Origin: Echinicola rosea
GTDB lineage: Bacteria > Bacteroidota > Bacteroidia > Cytophagales > Cyclobacteriaceae
Assembly (NCBI RefSeq): GCF_005281475.1
Contig: NZ_CP040106.1
Location: 501,501-565,500, forward strand
Length of the DNA: 64,000 bases
Direction of reading: 5' to 3'
The notes below the pieces were generated by a model. The model worked only from the letters and a program-made list of their open reading frames with translations, was not told the DNA's origin and searched no databases. Positions 43,586 to 52,129 of the stretch are shown piece after piece. How positions within the stretch are numbered: position 1 is the first letter of the stretch; each line of letters starts with the position of its first letter. Made by a program: the position numbers and the translations under genes.

Positions 43586-45073
43586 ATGAATAGAAAGCAA
43601 TTCTTTCTCAGCATTATCCTGGCCTCCATCCTCGGGGGATTGATAGCAGTAGCAGGAGTAAGTCTTTTATCTCCGTCAAAAAAAGTAACCACTTTCGAAC
43701 AAAAGCAAAACACAAGTTTTGTGAATTGGTTAAAGGACGACAAGTTCAATGTCCCTGACGGGATTAATTTTGTGGCTTCTGCTGATCAAGTACTACCAGC
43801 TGTAGTACATATCAAAAGCAAAGTAACCATGCAACGGCGAGGGAGAAGTGGAAATCCCTTGGAAGAGTTTTTCGAATTCCGGTATCCTGACGGTGGCCAG
43901 CAGCCTCCCATGGAAGGCATGAGTTCTGGATCAGGTGTGATCATCTCTAAAGACGGCTACATCGCCACGAACAACCACGTCATAGACGATGCCAAGGAAA
44001 TCCAAGTCACCCTATTTGACAATACTAACTACGATGCCAAAGTAGTCGGCACTGACCCCACTACAGACTTAGCCTTGCTGAAAATTGATGCATCAGACCT
44101 CCCTTTTGTACCATTCGGAGACTCTGACAAAACCAAAGTAGGCGAATGGGTATTAGCAGTAGGAAATCCATTTGACCTCACTTCTACCGTAACAGCAGGT
44201 ATCATCAGCGCCAAAGCCAGAAACATAGGCATTTTAAGAAACGAAAACAACAACCTTCAGATCGAGTCATTCCTCCAGACAGATGCCGTAGTTAATAGAG
44301 GAAACTCCGGAGGGGCCTTGGTGAACCTTGCAGGTGAGCTAATTGGTATAAATACAGCCATTGCCAGCCAGACTGGCGCATTTAGCGGTTATGCCTTTGC
44401 CGTCCCGAGCGCTATCGTTAAGAAAGTGATGGACGACCTATTGGAATACGGAGCGGTGCAACGCGGCTTACTGGGCATCCAAATCCAAGATGTAAGCGTT
44501 GCCAAACAATACCTTGACCTCGACACCAAAGCAAACCAAGGGGTGTACGTAGATAAGGTAAACGAGGACTCTGGCGCCGATGAAGCCGGCCTCCAAAAAG
44601 GCGATATCATCATCCAAGTAGATGGTGTACAGACAACCAATGTGTCCAAGCTACAAGAGATGGTGGCGCGAAAACGCCCTGGAGATAAAGTAGATCTGAA
44701 ATTCCTGAGAAATGGCGAAGAACACGAAGCGACCGCCACCTTGAAAAACATCTCGGGCACTACAAAAGTGGTCAAAAAGGCTGAAGTAAAAGCCACAGAA
44801 TTCGAATCAGTTACCTTTAAGGATTTGGACATCTCCCTACAAGAGCACCTAGAAATCGAAGGTGGAGCGGTAATCGACAACATCGATAACGACAAATGGG
44901 AAGAGGCTGGTGCTAGAGAAGGTTTTGTGATCACCCACATAGGACGAGACAGGGTGAGCGGAGCGGATGATCTTAAAAACAAGCTCCAGCGAAATAAAGG
45001 TGACGAGGTAATGATCTTAGGCTTTTATCCAAACGGCCAAAAATCTTATTTTGAATTAAAACTTGATAATTAG
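43586..45073 (+). CDS. DegP/HtrA-type periplasmic serine protease (Do family)
   Basis: A 495-residue protein with an N-terminal membrane/signal segment (FFLSIILASILGGLIAVAGV). The trypsin-like domain has the full triad: His131 in TNNHVID, Asp161 in TTDLALLK, Ser241 in GNSGGALV. The first PDZ domain (about 290-385) includes GLLGIQIQDVSV and SGADEAGLQKGDIIIQVDG. A second, more divergent PDZ (about 410-490) includes GFVITHIGRDRVSGADDL. Two PDZ domains match DegP/DegQ rather than DegS. Role: envelope protein quality control. Next to hsp20, suggesting a small proteostasis cluster, though each has its own terminator. Confidence 0.95.
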   Translation: MNRKQFFLSIILASILGGLIAVAGVSLLSPSKKVTTFEQKQNTSFVNWLKDDKFNVPDGINFVASADQVLPAVVHIKSKVTMQRRGRSGNPLEEFFEFRYPDGGQQPPMEGMSSGSGVIISKDGYIATNNHVIDDAKEIQVTLFDNTNYDAKVVGTDPTTDLALLKIDASDLPFVPFGDSDKTKVGEWVLAVGNPFDLTSTVTAGIISAKARNIGILRNENNNLQIESFLQTDAVVNRGNSGGALVNLAGELIGINTAIASQTGAFSGYAFAVPSAIVKKVMDDLLEYGAVQRGLLGIQIQDVSVAKQYLDLDTKANQGVYVDKVNEDSGADEAGLQKGDIIIQVDGVQTTNVSKLQEMVARKRPGDKVDLKFLRNGEEHEATATLKNISGTTKVVKKAEVKATEFESVTFKDLDISLQEHLEIEGGAVIDNIDNDKWEEAGAREGFVITHIGRDRVSGADDLKNKLQRNKGDEVMILGFYPNGQKSYFELKLDN

Positions 45074-45103
45074 TATAGTGTTTAGTTGGTTTATGTATGT
45101 GTT

Positions 45104-45135
45104 AAAACCACCTGCTTTGAGCAGGTGGTTTTTTT
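45104..45135 (+). terminator. Terminator of the DegP gene
   Basis: A 12-bp perfect stem (AAAACCACCTGC / GCAGGTGGTTTT) with a 5-nt loop and a T-run. It starts 31 bp after the stop at 45073. Confidence 0.92.
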
Positions 45136-45326
45136 ATGCTTTGCACCCGGCTAGAATAACCAACATCTGTTTTTTTCATCTAACCCCACAAACTTCAGTT
45201 TAACCCGCTTTATCAATGTCGTTTAGTTAGCGTGTATCTGGAAATATTGGTTTAATTATTTTTCTTGTTAAATTCCAAGATAGTTTGTATCCCTTTACCT
45301 TTGTCACTTTTTTGCTTCAGGTCAAA

Positions 45327-45920
45327 GTCGAGTAGGCCTGGGCCCTATGCCCAAGCCTCTCTCAGAACCGTACGTGACAGTCTCCCGTCATACGGCTCTT
45401 GACAATCAAATCTGATGTTCCAGATTTTGTTTCAAACAACTCCATCTTCCCTAGTTTTTAGGTTGTGGAACCATTCAAAACCGATTGCCTCAGTCCCTTC
45501 GCTCTTTCTCCGTTTCCAGAGCTTTCAACACTACTACGGACTGATCCGCCCCATCCCTATCAAAGGGGATGGTTCTCCTGTTCCATCCAACCGCCTGTTT
45601 CGAACTCCTGCCGCCTTAATGCCGCCTGCCAATAGGCCAACTCTCAGTCTGCGCTGCCTATTTTGTCCCGGAAGTTACTCTAGCCCCCGGTTTTGACAGG
45701 AAGTATTTTTCACGACACTTCATCGAACGGTTCACTTTCGTTCAGCTTTTCGAAACACATTCCTTCTGATCGCTCAGTACCACAGCCTTGAAAGCGCAGC
45801 ACCATCAGGGGAATTTGACTGGTCTGCCTGATCCAGTCCCAGCCGTCGTGCCAAGGGTTGTAACGCCCTATTCGACATCAGTTGGATAGCATGTCCGGTT
45901 TCCCGAACTTCAGGACACAC
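45327..45920 (-). mobile_element. Compact group II intron lacking its maturase gene
   Basis: 594 nt on the minus strand. The 5' end reads GTGTGTCC (consensus GUGYG) and the 3' end CCTACTCGAC. Domain V is clear at 45365-45398: 34 nt, beginning GAGCC with the catalytic AGC triad, capped by a GAGA tetraloop and ending CACGTACGGTTC. Removing 45327-45920 restores GGTCACTTT-TTTGACC. The uninterrupted element D reads GGTTACTTTTTTGACC at the same place, so both boundaries are supported by an empty site. Domain IV holds only a 27-codon scar of the reverse transcriptase, so the intron would need a maturase in trans. Confidence 0.9.
45362..45445 (-). pseudogene. Scar of the intron-encoded reverse transcriptase/maturase
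   Basis: A 27-codon frame, MELFETKSGTSDLIVKSR then MTGDCHVRF, whose end overlaps domain V. Full-length intron proteins of this group also end inside domain V with an SRMTGDCHVRF-like sequence (from memory). This indicates a start and an end joined by an internal deletion of nearly the whole gene. Confidence 0.6.
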
Positions 45921-46494
45921 AAAGTGACCAAAAAACCCTGCCGCTACGCCACGGCGCACAGGTGTGCAGCTATTGGCCTAAAATTAAAACCTTCCCTCAT
46001 GCAAGCAAACTCCTCCTTTTTTAGCTGCCAACATTCTATTTGGCTAGTATTTCGTCAAACAAGCCTGCATTCTTGCCTACCCGCTATTTAATTTCTTAAC
46101 GCCCAATACCTGCAAGACGAATTCAGTTAATAAGTCCCAAAAAGGTATCGCTTGCTTTTGACGGCCCTTGGTATGCCTGTTTTCCAGCCAATGGTGGAGG
46201 CCGTTAAGAAAGTGAGTTGGCTCGCGTCGTGGAACAGCGAGACCCACTCACTTTTAGGTCGTAGCCATCGGGTGGAAATTAAAATGGGTGACGGGTCTCG
46301 GTCGCAGGGGAAATCCATGTTCCATTTTAAAAGGCAGACCACCGGCCTAGATTTTTTTCTTTCTTTTTTCATCAATGGAAAAAAGGAAAAGGATAAAATC
46401 CACCAAAATGGCCAAAGCCATACAGTTAAAGTCAAATAGAAAAGAAACTCCTAGCAGGTGAAAACAGGGAAATGGCCTTAACTAAACGACATTG

Positions 46495-46545
46495 CCCGCT
46501 TTATGCATTAGCCTATCTATTACAATTCCTAATGCATAAAACGGG
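46495..46545. repeat. Hairpin-forming inverted repeat split by element C
   Basis: CCCGCTTTATGCATTAG (46495-46511) and its near-perfect complement (46529-46545, one mismatch). The left flank of element C (TTTAACCCGCTTTAT, ending at 45213) extends the same stem. Element C therefore inserted into an older stem-loop of about 21-bp arms. Confidence 0.65.
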
Positions 46546-47037
46546 TTTAAGCCATCTGCTGATGCCCAAGGATTTACTTGTATGGGGGCAGGGCATTACA
46601 AATTCCGTTCTCAGCAGTCCGCGTTTCAAATGCGGAACCAGAAATGCAGCTGGTATTTGGTATGTTTCCCCCAACTACTCCATTTAGCTCTGAGCTTCAG
46701 CATCAAGGCAATCCTCCATAAAAACCCACTAAAACTGGCGGTTTCCCACTTAGCCTGTATCCATTACTAAAAAAATTAGCTTTATTAAAATTTCAACCCA
46801 ACAACTACATTTTTCAACTCTACTTAACGAAAAATCATTTTTGCTAGCTATTCCATATGGAAAAAACCCATTTTTTCATCAATCGAAAAAACAGAAATAA
46901 AATATATTAAAAACATTTTTATGTATCTGTTTTACTTTTTAGTGCATAAAAACGATATTGTATACATAAATAATCAGAAAGGAATTTTGGATTTAATTTG
47001 GTAGAAAACACCTAATTCTCAAACGACCTTTCAATTG
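46546..47037. other. Intergenic stretch without a recognisable gene
   Basis: No frame with a credible start and domain. A short hairpin TCCGC/GCGGA is at 46618-46636 inside a segment that looks like repeat debris. 46780-46980 is very AT-rich and probably contains the upstream region of the FkbH-like gene. Confidence 0.5.
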
Positions 47038-47065
47038 CCTTTCGGAGAATTGATTCTCCGAAAGG
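47038..47065. promoter_or_regulatory. 13-bp perfect inverted repeat just upstream of the FkbH-like gene
   Basis: CCTTTCGGAGAAT and its exact complement with a 2-nt centre, 36 bp before the ATG at 47102. The spacing is too tight for a stable RNA loop without opening the centre, and no T-run follows. It may be an operator or a leader hairpin controlling translation. Confidence 0.6.
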
Positions 47066-47101
47066 AACGACAACTTAAAGTAACCATTACTCTCTCTTAC
47101 T

Positions 47102-49024
47102 ATGGAAACGCTACTTCTGCAGGTGGAAAGCATAAAGCTTATCATCTGGGATTTGGATGAAACCTTTTGGCAAGGAACACTCAGTGAAGAAGGTATCATT
47201 CCAATCCCTGAAAACATCGAACTTGTTAAAAAACTATCCAAAAGGGGCATTATCAATAGCATCGTCTCCAAGAATGACTATGATGTTGCCAAACAAAAAC
47301 TCCAAGAACTTGGGGTCTGGGATTATTTCGTATTTCCAGCCATTGACTGGAGCCCAAAAGGAGTATTGATCAGGAACATCATCGAAAACTGTCAGCTTAG
47401 AAGTCCCAATGTACTCTTTCTGGACGACAACCACTCCAACTTGGAAGAGGCAAGGTTCTACAACCCCTGCATCAATGCCCATTTCCCTGATTTCATCGAG
47501 CAAATCGACAACCATGAAGCTTTTGAAGGCAAGGATGACACTAACTTATCCAGACTGAAGCAATATAAGATACTCGAAAAAAAGCACGAAGCTAAAAAGT
47601 CCTACGACGACAACATGGATTTTCTAAAATCCTCAGGAATCCAAGTAGAACTCATTCATGACTTATCCCCTCATCAAGACAGGTTGCACGAACTATTGCA
47701 AAGGACCAATCAACTTAACTTTACGAAAGTTCGACTAAGCCAGGAACAAACTGCTGCATTGATCGACAGCTCGTCCAGTGAGTCAGCACTGGTCAAGGTA
47801 AGGGACAACTTTGGTGAATATGGCATCATTGGATTTTACAGCTTGGATAAGACATGTAATCGGCTAAGCCATTTTGTATTCTCCTGCCGTATATTAAATT
47901 TGGGAATCCCGCAATACCTCTACGCAAAACTAGGCTTCCCAGAATTACATGTAGTGCCAGAAGTTGCAGAGGTACTGGACCGTTCAGAACCAGACTGGAT
48001 AGAGGAAATCTCCACAAGCACACCCTCACCCTTAACTGGCAAAATTGCTTCTGACCACAATCAACAGCAACTATACTTCCGGGGTCCTTGCGATTACAAA
48101 CAAACACTCTTTTACCTTTCCAATTCGGGTTTCAAAATCACACAGGAAACCAATTACGTATCGAGCAACATCCCCGTTTACCCTACGCATACCCAAGCAT
48201 TGCTCGGAGCCATACAGCTATCTGGTTCGACTAAAAAACAAGTTTACTCGATTCCAGGCATTCCCTTTTTTGACCAAAACTATTTTGAAACGAACCTTTT
48301 AAAAAACACCGCCGACAGCATTGTCATAGCCTTGGAAGCAGATTATTATCAGCATATCTATCAGCATAAGCAGTCCGGCACAAAATTGGCTCTTGGCAAA
48401 AGGGAAGGCATACTCACCGAAACGGCCAACCATTCATCACTGATCAAATACTTTAAAGAAAGAGGAGCAGATCATTTCGACGAAAAGGTCTTGAAGGACT
48501 TTAAGGCACACTTCGAACACTTGGGCTTAATCTCCCCAAAGGATTTTCACCACCACCTGCTCACTATTAGAAAACTTATTCCTAAGCAGAAACAACTGAT
48601 CCTGATCAATGCCCCTACCCCCTCTTTTAAAGAAGAAAAAAGGTACGCATCCATGAACCAAGTGGTGGATGACTTCGTCAAAAGTGCTAAAAACACCAAA
48701 CTCGTTGACCTTCGAAAACTGCAGAACGTATCAACTTCTACCTCCGAAGCAACGGCAGCCTTCCACAGAAAAACCTATTTGGATATTGCTAACCTGCTCC
48801 TGGATTTGGTTCCTAGTACATCAGATGGAGTGTCAAAAAGGAAAATCGGTCTCTTCTTGGTATTGAAAAATGAAGTTAGGATGCGATACCTTTCACTAAA
48901 GAGTATGTTGCGAAAAAATATATGGAAAAAGGCAAAACGCCTGAACTTCCTCTTTGCACTAGAGCTGTATCTGGAAAATGGCATTATGGATACAATGTTT
49001 TCATTTAGCCTCGCAATGGTCTAA
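47102..49024 (+). CDS. FkbH-like HAD-IIIC protein with GNAT-like and C-terminal extension
   Basis: A 640-residue soluble protein. The N terminus is a HAD-IIIC phosphatase-like domain: KLIIWDLDETFWQGTLSEEG (motif I, DLDET), IVSKND, and VLFLDDNHSNLEEA (motif IV, DD). Residues about 185-300 look like the acetyltransferase-like half of FkbH proteins (LLQRTNQLNFTKVRLS, GIIGFYSLD). The last 300 residues (PGIPFFDQNYFETNLL, LILINAPTPSFKEEKRYASM) recall an SGNH-type region. Family knowledge: FkbH proteins load a glyceryl unit onto acyl carrier proteins in polyketide or surface-glycan pathways. Here there is no carrier protein or PKS beside it, so its partner is elsewhere or the role differs. Promoter-proximal palindrome at 47038. 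Confidence 0.8.
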   Translation: METLLLQVESIKLIIWDLDETFWQGTLSEEGIIPIPENIELVKKLSKRGIINSIVSKNDYDVAKQKLQELGVWDYFVFPAIDWSPKGVLIRNIIENCQLRSPNVLFLDDNHSNLEEARFYNPCINAHFPDFIEQIDNHEAFEGKDDTNLSRLKQYKILEKKHEAKKSYDDNMDFLKSSGIQVELIHDLSPHQDRLHELLQRTNQLNFTKVRLSQEQTAALIDSSSSESALVKVRDNFGEYGIIGFYSLDKTCNRLSHFVFSCRILNLGIPQYLYAKLGFPELHVVPEVAEVLDRSEPDWIEEISTSTPSPLTGKIASDHNQQQLYFRGPCDYKQTLFYLSNSGFKITQETNYVSSNIPVYPTHTQALLGAIQLSGSTKKQVYSIPGIPFFDQNYFETNLLKNTADSIVIALEADYYQHIYQHKQSGTKLALGKREGILTETANHSSLIKYFKERGADHFDEKVLKDFKAHFEHLGLISPKDFHHHLLTIRKLIPKQKQLILINAPTPSFKEEKRYASMNQVVDDFVKSAKNTKLVDLRKLQNVSTSTSEATAAFHRKTYLDIANLLLDLVPSTSDGVSKRKIGLFLVLKNEVRMRYLSLKSMLRKNIWKKAKRLNFLFALELYLENGIMDTMFSFSLAMV

Positions 49025-49043
49025 GGGAAACCTTCTAAATTAT

Positions 49044-49080
49044 AAAACACCAGCGGTAGGAGCTGGTGTTTTGCTTTTAT
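49044..49080 (+). terminator. Terminator of the FkbH-like gene
   Basis: An 11-bp perfect stem (AAAACACCAGC / GCTGGTGTTTT) with a 7-nt loop followed by a T-rich tail, 20 bp after the stop. Confidence 0.85.
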
Positions 49081-49125
49081 AGGAGATAATGATTTATTTT
49101 AAAAAGCCATTTCTCCACTACTACA

Positions 49126-49794
49126 ATGCTACACCAAAAGTTAGACCTCCTGATCACCGAACTGGCTAAGTCCAATATCATAAAGGGGCATGAACTGGAC
49201 CTCGATGCATATGACCGGCTTGTCAATTACAAAACTGCACTGCTCACCCTCCACGACATAGGCAATTACAGACCCGTACATATCAATAATGCCTGCAAAG
49301 CGTTTTATGGTTTTCCAAATAATTTCCTGTCAGGGATGGATTATATTTACTACCTCAAAACAATTCATCCTTCTTATTACCCAACGCTTTTCCGCTCCCT
49401 AACATTCTTCAATGAAGACAGGGAAAAATACCTTGACCTTACGTACAAACTCAAGGACGCAAAAGGAAATTGGCAGATCATGGCAGGAACGACCAAAACC
49501 ATCACCCGCACTGCCGCCAACAAGCCGCTTTACGCAATATCACTGCTGCTCCCCCAAAACGAACTCTCCGCTGACCATGGGGCACCCATCAGGCTACTTG
49601 AAAGCCTTACAAAACGTGAGATGGAAATTTTTCTGAAATTTGCAGAAGGCCTGACCGCTCAAGAAATAGGGCCTAGCCTGTTCATCGCGGAAGAAACGGT
49701 CAAAAAACACAAACAAAATATCTTCAAAAAACTTAAATGCAACAAGACCAGTGAACTGGTCAAATTGGCATTTAAACTTGGGGTAAAATATTGA
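49126..49794 (+). CDS. PAS-like sensor with LuxR-type DNA-binding domain
   Basis: A 222-residue protein. Residues about 35-145 resemble a PAS fold (LLTLHDIGNYRPVHINNACK, FYGFPNNFLSGMDYIYYLKT, YKLKDAKGNWQIMAGTTKT). Residues about 158-222 are a LuxR/GerE helix-turn-helix: LTKREMEIFLKFAEGLTAQE, then IAEETVKKHKQNIFKKL. There is no receiver domain, so it is a one-component regulator rather than a response regulator. This PAS-LuxR layout is frequent in Bacteroidota. It follows the FkbH-like gene by about 100 bp but is separated by a terminator. Ligand and targets are unknown. Confidence 0.88.
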   Translation: MLHQKLDLLITELAKSNIIKGHELDLDAYDRLVNYKTALLTLHDIGNYRPVHINNACKAFYGFPNNFLSGMDYIYYLKTIHPSYYPTLFRSLTFFNEDREKYLDLTYKLKDAKGNWQIMAGTTKTITRTAANKPLYAISLLLPQNELSADHGAPIRLLESLTKREMEIFLKFAEGLTAQEIGPSLFIAEETVKKHKQNIFKKLKCNKTSELVKLAFKLGVKY

Positions 49795-49840
49795 AGGAGA
49801 CCCCAACTGGATCTCCTTCAAAGGCCAACAATTTTTCTAT

Positions 49841-50848
49841 TTACCCAAGTTCGGGGCGTAATCTCTCCAATACCTCTTTGGCCTCATGCCACTCCAACCG
49901 GGGGCCAAACTGGCTCACCACCTTCGAGGAGGCCAAACTGGCCAACTTGCCACTGGAGGCATAAGAATGGCCATTGGTGATACCAAACAAAAATGCACCA
50001 GCAAACATATCTCCAGCCCCATTCGTATCAATGGCTTCCGTTTCGTACGGTTCTATATCGATAAATGTATCCCCATCATAAATTATGGCACCATTTTTCC
50101 CTTTCGTGATCACAAATCGTTTGGCTGCTTTTTTCAATTCTTCCCGAGCCTTCATCAAATCCTCTTCACCCGTAAAAAGCTTCGCTTCTTCTTCATTCGA
50201 AAACAACAAGTCCACTCCCGCGCCGATCACTTCTTCAAAACCTTCTTTAAAGTATTTTACCATGGCTGGGTCTGAGAAGGTAAGGGCCACTTTGGTTCCT
50301 TGCGCTTCAGCCAACCTTTTAGCTTGCTTCATGGCAGCCTTTCCATTTGGAGAAGTCACCAAGTACCCTTCAATATAGAGGTATTCGGCATCATTGATCA
50401 CGGCTTCATTGATATCCTTCGTGGAAAAATTCTCCGTGATGCCCAGGTAAGTGTTCATCGTGCGTTCTGCATCTTCGGTCACCATCACCAGGCATTTTCC
50501 CGTAATGCCATCTTCCAACCGGTCTGGTTGCAGATTATTGGTGACGCCGGAAGCCTTTAAGTCCTCCACAAAAAACTTTCCCAACAAGTCATTGGCAACC
50601 TTGCAATTATAATATGCACTTCCTCCGAATTGGCTCACCGCAATCACCGAATTGGCAGCTGATCCACCGCATTGCTTTTTGGCTTCTGCGGTATTGATCA
50701 CGGCCATAAGCTCATTTTGACGCGGTTCATCCACCAACGTCATCAAGCCTTTTTCGACTTTATTTTCCGTTAGGAATTGGTCAGTGACCTTAAATTCAAT
50801 ATCTACAAGGGCATTTCCCATGCCCACTACATTATATTTCTTTTTCAT
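49841..50848 (-). CDS. PfkB-family carbohydrate/nucleoside kinase (adenosine kinase-like)
   Basis: A 335-residue soluble kinase. The N-terminal PfkB substrate region includes GMGNALVDIEF and KQCGGSAANSVIAVSQFGG. The C-terminal signature DTNGAGDMFAGAFLFG contains the catalytic base Asp and anion hole. The pattern GGSAANS and length fit the adenosine-kinase-like branch common in Bacteroidota rather than fructokinase, but substrate assignment is inferred. It starts 28 bp after the stop of the GNAT-like gene on the same strand, so the two are probably one operon. Role: phosphorylation of a sugar or nucleoside hydroxyl with ATP. Confidence 0.88.
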   Translation of the reverse strand: MKKKYNVVGMGNALVDIEFKVTDQFLTENKVEKGLMTLVDEPRQNELMAVINTAEAKKQCGGSAANSVIAVSQFGGSAYYNCKVANDLLGKFFVEDLKASGVTNNLQPDRLEDGITGKCLVMVTEDAERTMNTYLGITENFSTKDINEAVINDAEYLYIEGYLVTSPNGKAAMKQAKRLAEAQGTKVALTFSDPAMVKYFKEGFEEVIGAGVDLLFSNEEEAKLFTGEEDLMKAREELKKAAKRFVITKGKNGAIIYDGDTFIDIEPYETEAIDTNGAGDMFAGAFLFGITNGHSYASSGKLASLASSKVVSQFGPRLEWHEAKEVLERLRPELG

Positions 50849-50876
50849 ACGTTCGTTATCAACTCATCCAACTGAT

Positions 50877-52040
50877 TTATTCAAATATTTTATGCCTCTC
50901 AAACGGTTTTTCGCGATCAAAAAGATACCGGTAAGTATGATGGGTCTTATAAATCTTTGCGTACAACTGCTCACACACCCGCATCATTTTAGGGCTGAAA
51001 TCTCCGATCCAGTTCATTTCAATGGTCTCATACGGAAATGATGCCTGCGAAGACATATCATTAAATTTCTTCACCATGGCACTTTCCACCCCTTTGCCTT
51101 GCTGTTCTGGTACTACCCCAAACACCAATCCAAGCATTTTATCCGGCGGATTAAAAATCTTGTGGTAAAGGAATTTTATCTTGCCCACCCAGTTCATTTT
51201 TCCGTCAACGTACTTAAAAATCTGGTTAAGCTCAGGAATGGAAATAAAGAAACTGACCGGCTTTCCTTTATAGAACCCAAAATAAATCAATTTCTCATCC
51301 ACTACTGGCTTCAACTTCTTGAGCATGAGCTGGGCTTCCTTTAGGGCCATGGTCTTCCCCATATGACGCGCCCAAGCCTTATTGTAAACCTCTACAAAGT
51401 ACTCGGGAAACCTTTCGTTCAATTCCTTCCCTTTTAGGTATCGGTATTCATAATCAGGATCATCTATGGTAATGGCCGCCCGTTTATGGAATTTAGGATC
51501 AAAATCCACCCCCTTTACCGGCCGCATGTAGGTATATTGCTTGAAATAAACCTTAAATCCATATTCCTCAAAAAAAGCTTGATAATACGCAAAATTCCAG
51601 GGCATGTTATAGTTTGGCGGGGTAAATCCCTCCACAAGCAACCCCCACCACTTGTCCCGCTCACCAAAGTTTACTGGACCGTCCATGGCCTCCATTCCTT
51701 GCTCCCCCAGCCAAGCCTTTGCCGTATCGAAGAGCTTAAATGCAGCCTCTTTGTTGTTGACACACTCAAAAAAGCCCACCCCTCCTGTCGGCTGCTTGTC
51801 CTTCCACTTGGGATTGGTAAAAGCAGCGATCCTGCCAATAGTCTTTCCACTATCATCCAACAGCAACCACCGCTTAGCTTTGGCACCTTTTCGAAACAAT
51901 TTGTTGGTCTTCGGGTCAAAAAGTCCTTCTATATCTGCATCTATCGGCCTGATCCAGTTCTTTTCTTTTTGGTACAGGCGAACGGCCATGTCCAAAAATT
52001 CCCGCGCATCAGCGGAACTGGTTACTTCCAGTACATTCAT
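50877..52040 (-). CDS. Conserved GNAT-fold-like protein of unknown function
   Basis: A 387-residue soluble protein. Two acyl-CoA N-acyltransferase-like halves can be traced: FLDMAVRLYQKEKNWIRPID and IGRIAAFTNPKWKDKQPTGG in the first; LIYFGFYKGKPVSFFISIPE and LGLVFGVVPEQQGKGVESAM in the second, the latter holding a GNAT-like pyrophosphate loop (QGKGVES). A segment PVNFGERDKWWGLLVEGF is typical of this widespread Bacteroidota family, whose activity I do not know. It is followed closely by the PfkB kinase gene, suggesting linked expression. It may acylate a small molecule or peptide; the substrate is unknown. Confidence 0.75.
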   Translation of the reverse strand: MNVLEVTSSADAREFLDMAVRLYQKEKNWIRPIDADIEGLFDPKTNKLFRKGAKAKRWLLLDDSGKTIGRIAAFTNPKWKDKQPTGGVGFFECVNNKEAAFKLFDTAKAWLGEQGMEAMDGPVNFGERDKWWGLLVEGFTPPNYNMPWNFAYYQAFFEEYGFKVYFKQYTYMRPVKGVDFDPKFHKRAAITIDDPDYEYRYLKGKELNERFPEYFVEVYNKAWARHMGKTMALKEAQLMLKKLKPVVDEKLIYFGFYKGKPVSFFISIPELNQIFKYVDGKMNWVGKIKFLYHKIFNPPDKMLGLVFGVVPEQQGKGVESAMVKKFNDMSSQASFPYETIEMNWIGDFSPKMMRVCEQLYAKIYKTHHTYRYLFDREKPFERHKIFE

Positions 52041-52129
52041 CTGCTACTGTTGTTTTTTTGAAAGGCTAAAAATAGGGAGTTTTTAGGGGAATAGAAAAGA
52101 TGCCCGACCCTTATCTCGCCAGTATTATG

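Larger units (their letters stand above)
45214..46494 (+). mobile_element. Non-autonomous terminal-inverted-repeat element, copy C (IS4-like ends), interrupted by a group II intron
   Basis: Ends are inverted repeats: CAATGTCGTTTAGTTA at the left and its complement TAACTAAACGACATTG at the right. They are flanked by a perfect 10-bp target duplication CCCGCTTTAT (45204-45213 and 46495-46504). Total 1281 bp, or 687 bp without the intron at 45327-45920. The ends resemble IS4-family ends and the duplication size fits that family (from memory). No transposase is present. The inner parts 45921-46150 and 46260-46440 are homologous to the element at 54466-55072, which lacks the roughly 95-bp hairpin-bearing segment around 46160-46265. 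Confidence 0.9.

Noticed and set aside
45415..45696. Open frames on the plus strand between 45415 and 46091 as genes
   Set aside because: They lie antisense to the group II intron or across its border and have no domain similarity.
46152..46439. Open frame of 95 codons in element C, with a related 60-codon frame at 54507-54689 in element D
   Set aside because: The shared part (MGDGSRSQGKSMFHFKR) is long because the DNA is conserved. There is no start or promoter context, and the frame runs through homopolymer-rich non-coding DNA; substitutions do not look protein-like.
49792..49820. Inverted repeat TGAAGGAGA/TCTCCTTCA as a terminator between the LuxR-type and PfkB genes
   Set aside because: A 9-bp stem exists between convergent genes, but neither strand has a T-run after it, so the call is too weak to list.
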